Source of the DNA: Hyphomicrobiales bacterium
GTDB taxonomy: Bacteria; Pseudomonadota; Alphaproteobacteria; Rhizobiales; Rhizobiaceae
DNA length: 64,000 nt
Reading direction: 5' to 3'
Assembly: GCA_900473045.1 (NCBI GenBank)
Contig: UCKS01000008.1
Span: forward strand, 11,971-75,970
Shown: in pieces, positions 10,287-18,289 of the stretch
How the letters are laid out: each line of letters begins with the position of its first letter
How positions within the stretch are numbered: the stretch's first letter is position 1
The notes under the pieces: model-generated
Told to the model about the DNA's origin: nothing
What the model saw: the letters and a program-made list of their open reading frames with translations, nothing else
The model's database searches: none
Position numbers and translations under genes: made by a program

Positions 10287-10451
10287 CTATTTGGTTTGCT
10301 CGGCTGCATTTTCCGGTGTCACCAACAGCGGATCCGGCGCAACGGTGCTCTTGGCGCTTTCGTCGGGCGAGAAATACTGAACCGCAAGGATGCTCAGGAT
10401 CGAACCGACGATAAGCGCGATGACACCGACCATAAGCGTGCGAGAAGTCAT
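10287..10451 (-). CDS. Small single-pass membrane protein, 54 residues
   Basis: Short frame starting MTSRTLMVGVIALIVGSILS, with one hydrophobic helix at about residues 7-25. An acidic, Pro/Ala-rich tail ends in ENAAEQTK. A TAAGG lies directly against the ATG, closer than usual for a ribosome site, so expression is less certain. Codon use and the clean membrane helix support a real gene. It lies downstream of the SH3 protein gene on the same strand, but the terminator hairpin at 10478-10508 separates them. Confidence 0.55.
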   Translation of the reverse strand: MTSRTLMVGVIALIVGSILSILAVQYFSPDESAKSTVAPDPLLVTPENAAEQTK

Positions 10452-10477
10452 CCTTAACTCAGCCTCATGATACTACC

Positions 10478-10508
10478 AAAGCAGGCCGCGTTTGACACGG
10501 CCTGCTTT
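10478..10508 (-). terminator. Intrinsic terminator of the SH3/DUF1236 gene
   Basis: Perfect ten-base inverted repeat, AAAGCAGGCC and GGCCTGCTTT, with an 11-base loop. It sits nine bases after the stop of the gene ending at 10518. On the minus strand the stem ends in TTT. Confidence 0.7.
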
Positions 10509-10517
10509 GCATTAAGC

Positions 10518-11132
10518 TTATTCATACACATAGACAATGCGCCGGCTCTGCGGATCGACCAGCATGGGCCGGTCGTTGATGCGCACGTAGCTGTATTGGT
10601 AATTCGGCACCTGGGTGATCACCATGTCACCGGGCAGTGTTGCTCCGACAACCACGTCACCGTCATAGGCAACGGCATCCATGGGAGTGCCGTCGATATA
10701 GGTTCGCACTTCTGGAGGCGGAATGATTGCCCCGCTGCTATCGACAGTGCCTATCAGCTCATCGCCAGGTGCGGGAGATGCAGGACCATCCACGACCACG
10801 GTCTTTTCGTAGGTCACCACCGGAACTCCGAGATCGGCACGGCGCTCCTGAATGATGACTGGCGCACCATCATAATCGACCGTCAGTTCCTTCGCATATA
10901 CCCAACCGCGCAGGCCGTTGACATCGATGCGGCACCAGCTATCGCCCTCAAGGCAGCCATCCAGCGCGGCCGCACTGCCGCGCGTGGCAATACCAACCGA
11001 GGGATAGTCTGCGCCCGGTCCGGAATACACCGTCAGGTCTGTTGCAGTTGTTGCCATCATATCGGCCGAAGCGAAGCCTGTTCCCGTCAGAAGCATCGCA
11101 CCCGCGAGCAAGGGCTTTGAAATCCACCGCAT
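10518..11132 (-). CDS. Secreted SH3-domain protein with DUF1236-like C-terminus
   Basis: Exported protein of 204 residues. A Sec signal peptide (about residues 1-24, ending ASA) is followed by a bacterial SH3-like domain (DLTVYSGPGADYPSVGI ... GWVYAKELTV), which often binds cell-wall or other envelope material. The C-terminus (YVRINDRPMLVDPQSRRIVYV) is the DUF1236 motif found in alphaproteobacterial exported proteins. Start at 11132 is preceded by AAGGAGA. Its function is unknown but should be periplasmic. Confidence 0.85.
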   Translation of the reverse strand: MRWISKPLLAGAMLLTGTGFASADMMATTATDLTVYSGPGADYPSVGIATRGSAAALDGCLEGDSWCRIDVNGLRGWVYAKELTVDYDGAPVIIQERRADLGVPVVTYEKTVVVDGPASPAPGDELIGTVDSSGAIIPPPEVRTYIDGTPMDAVAYDGDVVVGATLPGDMVITQVPNYQYSYVRINDRPMLVDPQSRRIVYVYE

Positions 11133-11202
11133 GTTGTTCTCCTTTTTGAACAGTGGAGACACAACGCCCGACCGTCACCAAGGTTCCCTTCCGGCGCGTG
11201 CC

Positions 11203-12924
11203 CTACCCGGACTGCAACTGACTGAGGCGGCTGTAAAGACCGTTCCTGCTCAGCAGTTCGGCATGGCTGCCATCCTCGACGATCGCCCCCTCGTTGACGA
11301 CGAGAATGCGGTCGGCCTGGGTGATCGTTGCCAGCCGATGGGCGATGACCAGCGTCGTTCGTCCTTTCGACAACTCCGCCAGCGACTGCTGGATGGCGCG
11401 TTCGGTTTCGGTGTCGAGCGCCGAGGTCGCTTCGTCGAGAATCAGGATCGGCGGGTTCTTCAGGAAGATGCGGGCAATCGCCAGACGCTGTTTCTGTCCG
11501 CCCGACAACTTGACGCCGCGCTCGCCAACGACCGTATCGAGCCCCTGCGGCAGGTCGGCAATGACCGCTTCGAGCCGCGCCTTGCGGGCCGCCTCGACAA
11601 TATCCGCTTCGCTGGCATCCAGCCGACCATAGGCAATGTTTTCGCGCAGCGACCCTGCGAACAGGAAAACGTCCTGGCTGACGATGCCGATATGATTGCG
11701 CAGCGACCGCAGGCTCATGTCGCGGATGTCGATATCGTCGATGGTGATGGAACCGCCGGTTACCTCGTAGAAACGCGGCAGCAGGGCGCAGATTGTCGTC
11801 TTGCCCGCGCCCGAAGGGCCGACGAAGGCCACCGTCTCGCCGGCACGGATGTCGATGCTCAGATCCGTGACGATAGCCTTGGATTCCCGATAGCCGAAAG
11901 AAGCCGTGTTATAGCGGATATTGCCCTTCAGTCCGGACACATCACGGGCATCCGGCCTGTCGGCGATATCCGGGCGCGTATCGAGAAAATCTATATAGCG
12001 GCGAAAACCGGCAATGCCCTTTGGATAGGTCTCGATGACCGAATTGATTTTGTCGACCGGGCGGAAGAATACGCCAACCAGAAGCAGGAACCCGACGAAG
12101 CCGCCAGGCGTCAGTTCACCGCTCAGAACGAAATAGCTGCCGGCCACCAGCACGACCATCTGGACGAGACGCATGGAGAGATAACTCATCGTCGTCGAGA
12201 CGGCCATGATCCGGTAGGCGTCAAGCTTGGTCTTGCGATAGCGCTGGTTATCCTTTTCGAACAGCCCGCGTTCGTGGTCCTCATTGGCAAAGGCCTGCAC
12301 AACGCGGATGCCGCCGACATTTTCCTCAATGCGGGCGTTGAAATCACCGACGCGATTGTAGAGCGCCTGCCAGTTGCGGGTCATCCGGCCGCCGTAGCGG
12401 GTCGTCAGCCACGCCGTCAGCGGCAGCACAAGGGCGGTGATCAGCGCCAGTTTAGGATTGACGGAGAACATCAAAAGGAAGGCGCCGATCAGCGTCATGA
12501 TGGCAATGACCACGTCTTCCGGGCCATGATGAGCGACCTCGCCGATCTCCTCGAGGTCCTTGGTCAGCCGCGCCACCAGATGGCCGGTCTTCTGGTTGTC
12601 GAAATAGCCGAAGGAGAGTTTCTGCAGGTGATCGAACGCCTTGCGCCGCATCTCGGTCTCGATATTGATCCCGAGCATATGCCCCCAATAGGTGACGACT
12701 GCCATCAACCCGCCATTGATGAGATAGATTGCCATCAGGCCAGCCGATGCTGCGGTGACATAACCCCACTGCCCTGTCGGCAACAGCACGTCGATGAACA
12801 GTTTGACGGCAATCGGAAAACCCAGTTCCAGCAGCCCGGACGTCACCGCGCAGGAAAAATCCAGCAGGAAAAGACGCCGGTGCGGCCGGTAATAGGAAAA
12901 GAAGCGAGCGACGAGATCGCGCAT
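11203..12924 (-). CDS. ABC exporter, fused permease/ATPase (MsbA-like)
   Basis: Half-size ABC exporter (573 residues), expected to act as a homodimer in the inner membrane and move lipids, drugs or similar hydrophobic substrates. The N-terminal 300 residues form a six-helix exporter domain. The C-terminal ATPase has Walker A GPSGAGKTTICALL, signature LSGGQKQRLAIARIF, Walker B ILILDEATSALD and the switch His in LVIAHRLATI. The ATG at 12924 has GAGGA upstream; the frame is open to 12999 but without a ribosome site. The substrate cannot be told from sequence; MsbA and multidrug exporters look alike at this level. Confidence 0.9.
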   Translation of the reverse strand: MRDLVARFFSYYRPHRRLFLLDFSCAVTSGLLELGFPIAVKLFIDVLLPTGQWGYVTAASAGLMAIYLINGGLMAVVTYWGHMLGINIETEMRRKAFDHLQKLSFGYFDNQKTGHLVARLTKDLEEIGEVAHHGPEDVVIAIMTLIGAFLLMFSVNPKLALITALVLPLTAWLTTRYGGRMTRNWQALYNRVGDFNARIEENVGGIRVVQAFANEDHERGLFEKDNQRYRKTKLDAYRIMAVSTTMSYLSMRLVQMVVLVAGSYFVLSGELTPGGFVGFLLLVGVFFRPVDKINSVIETYPKGIAGFRRYIDFLDTRPDIADRPDARDVSGLKGNIRYNTASFGYRESKAIVTDLSIDIRAGETVAFVGPSGAGKTTICALLPRFYEVTGGSITIDDIDIRDMSLRSLRNHIGIVSQDVFLFAGSLRENIAYGRLDASEADIVEAARKARLEAVIADLPQGLDTVVGERGVKLSGGQKQRLAIARIFLKNPPILILDEATSALDTETERAIQQSLAELSKGRTTLVIAHRLATITQADRILVVNEGAIVEDGSHAELLSRNGLYSRLSQLQSG

Positions 12925-13250
12925 GATGTCGGGTCCTCGGTCGGCGTTCAACCACAAAGCGAACAGCCGGGTACTGGAATCGGCGCAATCGTCTCTCAAG
13001 ACAAGCGCCCTTGGTCGGTCCCGCTCCTTTTAGCCAGTTCGCCGGGAACAACAAGCTTCCCGGCGAAAACTTGCCTAAAAAATGAAGCTTTATCCAAGCC
13101 GCGCGCCACAGCCGGCGAAATTGCGCCGCCGCAGCGACGTGGTGATAAGGAACCGGCGGACAGCCGAAATCAGAGGCAGCATCTGACTGGAGCGGCCGGC
13201 AGGCCCTTAAGGCCTCTCCGCACCACAATGCACCTGGTCGCGATACAGAA
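12925..13250. other. Intergenic region, no gene seen
   Basis: About 325 bases between the end of metC and the ABC exporter start, both on the minus strand. I see no convincing coding frame. It holds one strong hairpin (13038-13067) and, nearer the exporter gene, its presumed promoter. Confidence 0.5.
13038..13067. terminator. Strong hairpin downstream of metC
   Basis: Perfect 11-base arms TTCGCCGGGAA and TTCCCGGCGAA with an eight-base loop. No T-run follows on either strand, so intrinsic termination is not certain. Its position 180 bases past metC and before the exporter gene fits a transcript end or processing site for the long minus-strand operon. Confidence 0.45.
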
Positions 13251-14441
13251 TCAGATCGCGTGCGCGGCGGAAAAACCCTTTTCCAGGTCGACCTTGAGAT
13301 CGGCCACATCTTCGAGCCCGATATGAAGACGCAGAACCGGGCCTTCTGTCGGAGCTTGCAGAATCTGCCGCTCATCCAGGTTGACGTGCAGCGCCAGGCT
13401 CGGAAAGCCGCCCCACGAATAGCCAAGCCCGAACAGTGAGAGAGCGTCGAGAAATGACTGCGCTTTCCTTTTAAAGTCTTCCGGGCGGGAGACTGCCAGC
13501 ACAAAGGAAAAGACACCGCTTGCACCCTTGAAGTCGCGCTTCCAGATATCGTGACCGGGGAAACTTGGGAGAGCCGGATTAAGAACGCGCGCCACGTCGT
13601 CCCTGCCTTCCAGCCATTGGGCGATTTCCAGCGCACTGGCCCGGTGACGTTCCAGCCGCAGCCCCATGGTGCGAAGACCGCGCAGGACTTGATAGGCATC
13701 GTCTGCAGCACCGCAGATACCGAGCGCGCCATTCGCCTGCCTTAGACGTTTCCAATGTTCGGCATTGGCGGAAACGGTCCCCAGCAGAATATCGGCATGG
13801 CCAGCCGGATATTTGGTCGAGGCCTGAATGGAAACGTCGACGCCGAAATCGAGCGGCCTGAAAAACAAGGGCGTCGCCCACGTATTGTCCATCGTCACCA
13901 CCGCTCCCTGACGGTGTGCGGCAGCGGCGATCGCGGCAACGTCCTGCATCTCGAATGTGTTCGAGCCCGGCGCTTCCAAATGCACCAGTTTCGTATTCTG
14001 CTTGAGCAGCGCTTCGATCCCGGCTCCGACGGACGGATGATAATATTCGACCTCGACACCAAAACGTTTGAGCATCGTATCGCAGAAATGCCGCACATTG
14101 CCGTAGACGGAATCGACGATCAAGACATGATCGCCCGGCGTGACATACGCCAGGAATGCCAGAGTGACGGCGGCAAGACCGGACGGCACGATGATTGTTC
14201 CTGCAGCGCCTTCCAGTTCATTGACAGCCTGACACAGCGCATCGGTCGTCGGCGTCCCTCGCGTTGCATAGGTGTACTTTTGGCTATGTGTTTCCATCGC
14301 TTGCGCATTGGGAAACAGCACGGTCGATGCCCGGACCACCGGGGGATTGATGAAGCCGTGATAATCGACGGGGTCATATCCTGCCCGGACCAACTGCGTG
14401 TTGGGGCCGATGGTCTTTGGCGTGCGGTCGTTGTCGCTCAT
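13251..14441 (-). CDS. metC: Cystathionine beta-lyase (PLP-dependent C-S lyase)
   Basis: Cys/Met metabolism PLP enzyme of 396 residues. It cleaves cystathionine to homocysteine, pyruvate and ammonia; enzymes of this type often also split other cysteine S-conjugates. Family features are SQKYTYATRGTPTTDAL, the PLP-binding PSGLAAV and the lysine in QASTKYPAGHADILLG (Lys at about residue 210). I chose the ATG at 14441 because AGGA lies at a good distance; the frame is open to 14495. It is the last gene of the minus-strand sulfur cluster, 111 bases after the isomerase, so it may also have its own promoter. Confidence 0.88.
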   Translation of the reverse strand: MSDNDRTPKTIGPNTQLVRAGYDPVDYHGFINPPVVRASTVLFPNAQAMETHSQKYTYATRGTPTTDALCQAVNELEGAAGTIIVPSGLAAVTLAFLAYVTPGDHVLIVDSVYGNVRHFCDTMLKRFGVEVEYYHPSVGAGIEALLKQNTKLVHLEAPGSNTFEMQDVAAIAAAAHRQGAVVTMDNTWATPLFFRPLDFGVDVSIQASTKYPAGHADILLGTVSANAEHWKRLRQANGALGICGAADDAYQVLRGLRTMGLRLERHRASALEIAQWLEGRDDVARVLNPALPSFPGHDIWKRDFKGASGVFSFVLAVSRPEDFKRKAQSFLDALSLFGLGYSWGGFPSLALHVNLDERQILQAPTEGPVLRLHIGLEDVADLKVDLEKGFSAAHAI

Positions 14442-14552
14442 GGTGTCCTGCATTTCTTTGACGGCGATCCCTGCGGATTGCGCCGTTTTCGGCACTGGCC
14501 GGCCGGGTATTAGGGGAGCAATTCTTGCACGGTCCGAATTCGCGTGGCGAGG

Positions 14553-15149
14553 CTAAGGTCTGTCGCCGGCAACGTGACGTTCCAGGAACGGCAGATTGTC
14601 CTGCCCCCAGTAAATCTCGCTGTCGTACAGGAATGTCGGGAAACCGAAGACGCCGCTTTCCAGCGCGTGCTCGCGGTCGGCCGCCCATTTGGCCCGCACG
14701 TCCTCGTCCCCCTGCCGTTTCAGCAGGCTCGCGCCATCAAACCCCGCCGCATTTGCAATCGCTTCGCGGACATTTGGCTGACCGATATCCTTGGCCTCGC
14801 CCCAGAAGGCCTGTTGCAAAGCGCGGGTCAGGCCGATCCAGTCCTTGCCGTCAAGATAGGCGGCAATGATGATCAGCGAAGCGGGTGCCGGATCGCTCAG
14901 CTCCGGACGGTTTTCAAGGATCAGCGTCTTGCCGCGCACGCCGGCCCAGCGCTTCAGATCGCGCATCCAGTAGCTGCGCCGGACTTGCGGGCGATTGCGT
15001 GAAAAAATCCCGCCATTCTCTTCAACGACGGTTGTCAGATAGGGTCTGATCTCGACATCGTTCTTTTCCGCAAGGTCGATAAATGCGTCAAAGCCGATAT
15101 AGGACCACGGCGAGCCGATGGAGAAGAAATACTCAACGATTTTGGTCAA
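14553..15149 (-). CDS. 2-hydroxychromene-2-carboxylate isomerase family protein (DsbA/GST-kappa fold)
   Basis: Thioredoxin-fold protein of 198 residues, near the usual length of 2-hydroxychromene-2-carboxylate isomerases. The active-site region FSIGSPWSYIGFDAF carries a Ser-Pro-Trp-Ser in place of the DsbA Cys-x-x-Cys, as in the GST-kappa/NahD branch that uses glutathione as cofactor. A GVFGFPTFLYDSEIYWGQDNL block near the C-terminus is typical. The gene follows the third monooxygenase after 50 bases. In this setting a glutathione-dependent step on a thiol adduct is more likely than naphthalene breakdown, but this is inference. Confidence 0.82.
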   Translation of the reverse strand: MTKIVEYFFSIGSPWSYIGFDAFIDLAEKNDVEIRPYLTTVVEENGGIFSRNRPQVRRSYWMRDLKRWAGVRGKTLILENRPELSDPAPASLIIIAAYLDGKDWIGLTRALQQAFWGEAKDIGQPNVREAIANAAGFDGASLLKRQGDEDVRAKWAADREHALESGVFGFPTFLYDSEIYWGQDNLPFLERHVAGDRP

Positions 15150-15199
15150 TGCCTGTCATTCCTGCGGATATTGATATGGAAAGGAAGCCCGGGGCCTGA

Positions 15200-16234
15200 T
15201 CAGGCCGTTCGCTTTTGCCGGTCAACGCCATTGATCCAGCCGAGCCGGGGCGCAATCAGCGTGGCGAAGTCATGGATAATCTGGCGATACTGCGCGTCTT
15301 CGAATTCATAGGGAAGCTCGAGCCTGAGTTCGCTGACATGCGGCAGGATCGGGTCGGCAAACAAGCGCTCCAGGATTTCTGCGGACGTGCCGACGATATC
15401 GCGGGCATAAAGCGTTCGGCGCTCGCCTTGTGGCGTCAGCGTCCGCTCGTTGCGCCCCGCCGCATAGTCGAGATAGCGCTTGCGCGTCTCTGCATCGGCG
15501 CTGTCGGTCGGCACGATAACGCGTCCTAGCCCAACACGCCTGCCCGCCCCGCCGGCCTCGCGGTAGGCCGTCAACTGCCGCGATTGGGCAACGAAGAAAT
15601 CATCCGTCTCCTCGCCGGTCGTGACATTGCCGATCAGAAGGTTGAAGCCGTTGCGCCCTGCCCAGGTGGCCGAGCGTAACGACCCGCCGCCATACCAGAT
15701 CCGGTCGGTCAGCCCCTTCGCGTGGGGTTGCAGGCGGGGCCGCTGCGGTCCGAAAGGCGTCTTGATGACGGTGGTTTCGTCACCGACGGGCTTGCCCTTC
15801 AGATTGCCGACGAAGCGCAGGACGCGCTCATGGGAGAAATCATAATTTTCCCAATCGCCATCAAAGACCAGCGGCGCAATCAGATCGGCATGCAGCGGCC
15901 GCCCGGCGCTCAAACCGACGTTCAGCCGTCCGCATGAGAGCACATCGACGGTCGAAAGATCCTCGGCGAGGCGATAGGGACTTTCATACCCGATCGGGAT
16001 AACCGCCGTGCCGAGCTGGATGCGGCTGGTGCGCTGGGTAGCCGCCGCCAGAAACGCCGTCGCCGACGAGATACCCGGTTCTAGATGACGCTGGCGCGCC
16101 CAGGCGCTTTGAAAGCCGATCTCCTCGCCATATTCGAGGAGTTTCAGTGTCTTTTCCAATCCGGACAACGGATCGTCGGCGGGATAATTACCGGGCGTCA
16201 GAAAGCCGATATGGTTGATGGCGATGCTGCCCAT
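15200..16234 (-). CDS. Luciferase-like FMN monooxygenase (third of the cluster)
   Basis: LLM-class flavin-dependent oxidoreductase of 344 residues. Features are an N-terminal HIGFLTPGNYP strand, an EEIGFQSAWARQRHLEPG active-site strand, the LGTAVIPIGYESPYRLAEDL region and SCGRLNVGLSAGR. It resembles the branch often annotated as putative FMN-dependent luciferase-like monooxygenase found next to ABC transporter genes. The start at 16234 follows GGAAGA; the frame is open to 16348 but overlaps the upstream binding-protein gene. It lies in the same transcription unit as two other LLM enzymes, so the three may act on different S-substituents. Confidence 0.87.
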   Translation of the reverse strand: MGSIAINHIGFLTPGNYPADDPLSGLEKTLKLLEYGEEIGFQSAWARQRHLEPGISSATAFLAAATQRTSRIQLGTAVIPIGYESPYRLAEDLSTVDVLSCGRLNVGLSAGRPLHADLIAPLVFDGDWENYDFSHERVLRFVGNLKGKPVGDETTVIKTPFGPQRPRLQPHAKGLTDRIWYGGGSLRSATWAGRNGFNLLIGNVTTGEETDDFFVAQSRQLTAYREAGGAGRRVGLGRVIVPTDSADAETRKRYLDYAAGRNERTLTPQGERRTLYARDIVGTSAEILERLFADPILPHVSELRLELPYEFEDAQYRQIIHDFATLIAPRLGWINGVDRQKRTA

Positions 16235-16262
16235 CGTGTCTTCTTCCTTCAGAATTTCGGAT

Positions 16263-17201
16263 TCAGGATTTCGGTAGGCCGGGCGGATTGGTTTCCGACT
16301 TCGGCAAGGCTTCCTCGGCAAGGTGCCAATGGTCGAGAATCTTTGCATAGACGCCTTTCTCGATCAGCCCGTTGGTGGCGACCGTCAGAGCGTCCGCCAG
16401 ACCACTGCCCTTTTTCGTGGTGATGGCCACGTCGGAGCGATCCGGCCAGCCGGCGCTCAGGGTGCCGACGCGTTTGATGTTGTGATCGCGCGCGGCGATG
16501 TAGACGAGCTGTGCATGCGGCTGGACGATGACTTCGGCCCTGCCCGAAGAGACAGCCAGCAGGCTTGCCGCCTCGTCGTCGTAATATTGCAGTTCCAGCG
16601 GTTTTAGCCCGGCGGCGACATTTTCGTCATTCCATCGGAGCAGGATGCGCTCCTGGTTGGTGCCGGCACCAACGATGATGCGCAGGCCCGCAGCATCCTT
16701 GGGCTCCTGGATCACGCTGATCGGACTGTCGGATTTGACGAAGAAGCCGTGCAGCCCCTGTCGGTAGGTGGAGAAGTCAAATTTCTCCTTGCGCTGTTCG
16801 GTGACACCGACATTGGAAATGACGGCATCGTACTTGCCCGACACCAGGCCGAGCGGCCAGTCGATCCAGGCGACCGGAACGAGTTCCAATTCAAGCCCGA
16901 GACTATCGGCAACGGCAGACGCATAATCCGGATCAGCCCCAACCACGGTCTTTGCATCCGTCGCATAGGTGGCAAGCGGCGGTCCGCCGGGGCTGACCGC
17001 GACGGTAAACTTGCCGGGCGACACGAATGTGAAATCCTTCGAAATCGCCGCGATGGCAGCATCATTCCTTTCCGCCCGGATACGGGCCGGTTGCTCAGGG
17101 CTGAGGTCAAACACTTCGTCCGCTTGAGCCGTGCCGAAAAAGGTCAGCGTCGAAGCAAGTGCCGTGATCAGGAAGGTCCGGAAAGCCAGTCTGTCGGTCA
17201 T
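16263..17201 (-). CDS. ABC transporter substrate-binding protein, family 3 (tandem copy 1)
   Basis: Periplasmic polar amino acid-type binding protein of 312 residues. A Sec signal peptide ends near GTAQA, followed by FDLSPEQPARIRAERNDAA, the GKFTVAVSPGGPPLATY strand and GKYDAVISNVGVTEQRKEKF. It is a close paralogue of the next upstream gene; more than half the residues look identical by eye. The start was set at 17201 by alignment with that copy, as both have ATGGAGACG just upstream. ATGs at 17207 and 17222 are alternatives. It likely supplies the fused permease/ATPase at 18290-20074. Confidence 0.87.
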   Translation of the reverse strand: MTDRLAFRTFLITALASTLTFFGTAQADEVFDLSPEQPARIRAERNDAAIAAISKDFTFVSPGKFTVAVSPGGPPLATYATDAKTVVGADPDYASAVADSLGLELELVPVAWIDWPLGLVSGKYDAVISNVGVTEQRKEKFDFSTYRQGLHGFFVKSDSPISVIQEPKDAAGLRIIVGAGTNQERILLRWNDENVAAGLKPLELQYYDDEAASLLAVSSGRAEVIVQPHAQLVYIAARDHNIKRVGTLSAGWPDRSDVAITTKKGSGLADALTVATNGLIEKGVYAKILDHWHLAEEALPKSETNPPGLPKS

Positions 17202-17266
17202 TGTCATCGTCTCCATGGACATAACCAGCCCGGCGCCAGGACAGCGCCGGACCGCCTCGTGCTGCG

Positions 17267-18211
17267 TTACGAACCGCTTTTCGGCAAGCCGGCTGGGTTG
17301 GTGAAGGACTGATGCACGCCTTCGGCTTCGAGGCTCCAGTGCTTGAGCACCTCGCCATACTTGCCGCTCTTGATCAGGTCGTTGATCGCGACGGTGACCG
17401 CGTCGGCAAGACCGGCGCCCTTGCGGGTGGTGACTGCAATGTCGGCGGCCAGTGGCCAGCCGCCGCTGACAATGCCGACGAGCTTGGTCTGGTTCTTGAT
17501 CGAGGCGCTATAGGCCTGCGTCGCGTTCGGATTGAATTCGACATCGGCACGGCCGGACTGCAGCGCCAGTTCGGCGGCAGCACGGTCGTCGTAATATTGC
17601 ACCTCGATCGGCGCCAAGCCGGCGGCAACGTTCTGCCGGTCCCATTCGAGAATGATCTTTTCCTGGTTGGTGCCGGCACCGGTGATGACCTTCAGTCCCG
17701 CGACATCCTTCGGCTCCTTGATGTCGCTGATCTTGCTGTCGGCCTTGACGTAGAAGCCGAGCACATCCTTGCGATAGGTGGAGAAATCGAACTTCTCCTT
17801 GCGCTCTTCGGTGACCGTGACGTTGCTGATGACGGCGTCGTATTTGCCGGACGCAACGCCGAGCGGCCAGTCTGCCCAGGCAACGGACACCAGTTCAAGC
17901 TCCAGGCCCAGCGAATCCGCCAGAAGCGAAGCGAGATCGGGATCTGCACCAACCAGTGTTTTTGCGTCGGAAGCATAGGTAGCGATCGGCGGATCCCAGG
18001 CGTTGATGGCAACGGTGAGCTTGCCCGGCGTCACGAATTTGAAGTCGCTTGAGATCGCCTTGACCGCCGCATCGTCCTTCTCGGCGCGAACCCGCTTGGA
18101 AATATCCGGGCTCAGGTCAAATTTCTCGGCGGCGTGTGCGGAGCCCAAACCGAGGGCCGCGATCGTCACGGCGCCGGCCATCAGAAGTTTAGCACTGTGT
18201 AAAAATGTCAT
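17267..18211 (-). CDS. ABC transporter substrate-binding protein, family 3 (tandem copy 2)
   Basis: Periplasmic binding protein of 314 residues with signal peptide (cleavage near AHA-AEKF). Shared blocks with the next gene include KFDLSPDISKRVRAEKDDAA, GKYDAVISNVTVTEERKEKF and GAGTNQEKIILEWD. By analogy with YxeM and TcyJ/K of Bacillus it should bind an S-substituted or N-acetylated cysteine, but the ligand is not shown. ATG 18211 follows GGAG; the frame starts at 18232. It sits 78 bases after the permease/ATPase gene. Tandem duplication suggests two related ligands. Confidence 0.88.
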   Translation of the reverse strand: MTFLHSAKLLMAGAVTIAALGLGSAHAAEKFDLSPDISKRVRAEKDDAAVKAISSDFKFVTPGKLTVAINAWDPPIATYASDAKTLVGADPDLASLLADSLGLELELVSVAWADWPLGVASGKYDAVISNVTVTEERKEKFDFSTYRKDVLGFYVKADSKISDIKEPKDVAGLKVITGAGTNQEKIILEWDRQNVAAGLAPIEVQYYDDRAAAELALQSGRADVEFNPNATQAYSASIKNQTKLVGIVSGGWPLAADIAVTTRKGAGLADAVTVAINDLIKSGKYGEVLKHWSLEAEGVHQSFTNPAGLPKSGS

Positions 18212-18289
18212 GTATCCCGTCTCCATTTTCATCTTATGGTTGCAGTTGATATTAGTCCCATCCCATCCGCTGACGCGGCCGGGAATTTG

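Noticed and set aside
11131..13326. Open frame of 731 codons on the plus strand
   Set aside because: It runs antisense to the ABC exporter, whose Walker and signature motifs prove the minus-strand reading. The predicted product is a low-complexity Arg/Gln/Asp-rich sequence typical of an antisense frame in GC-rich DNA.
14442..14552. SAM riboswitch before metC
   Set aside because: The 111-base gap shows no pseudoknot-like or conserved SAM-II pattern that I could recognise.
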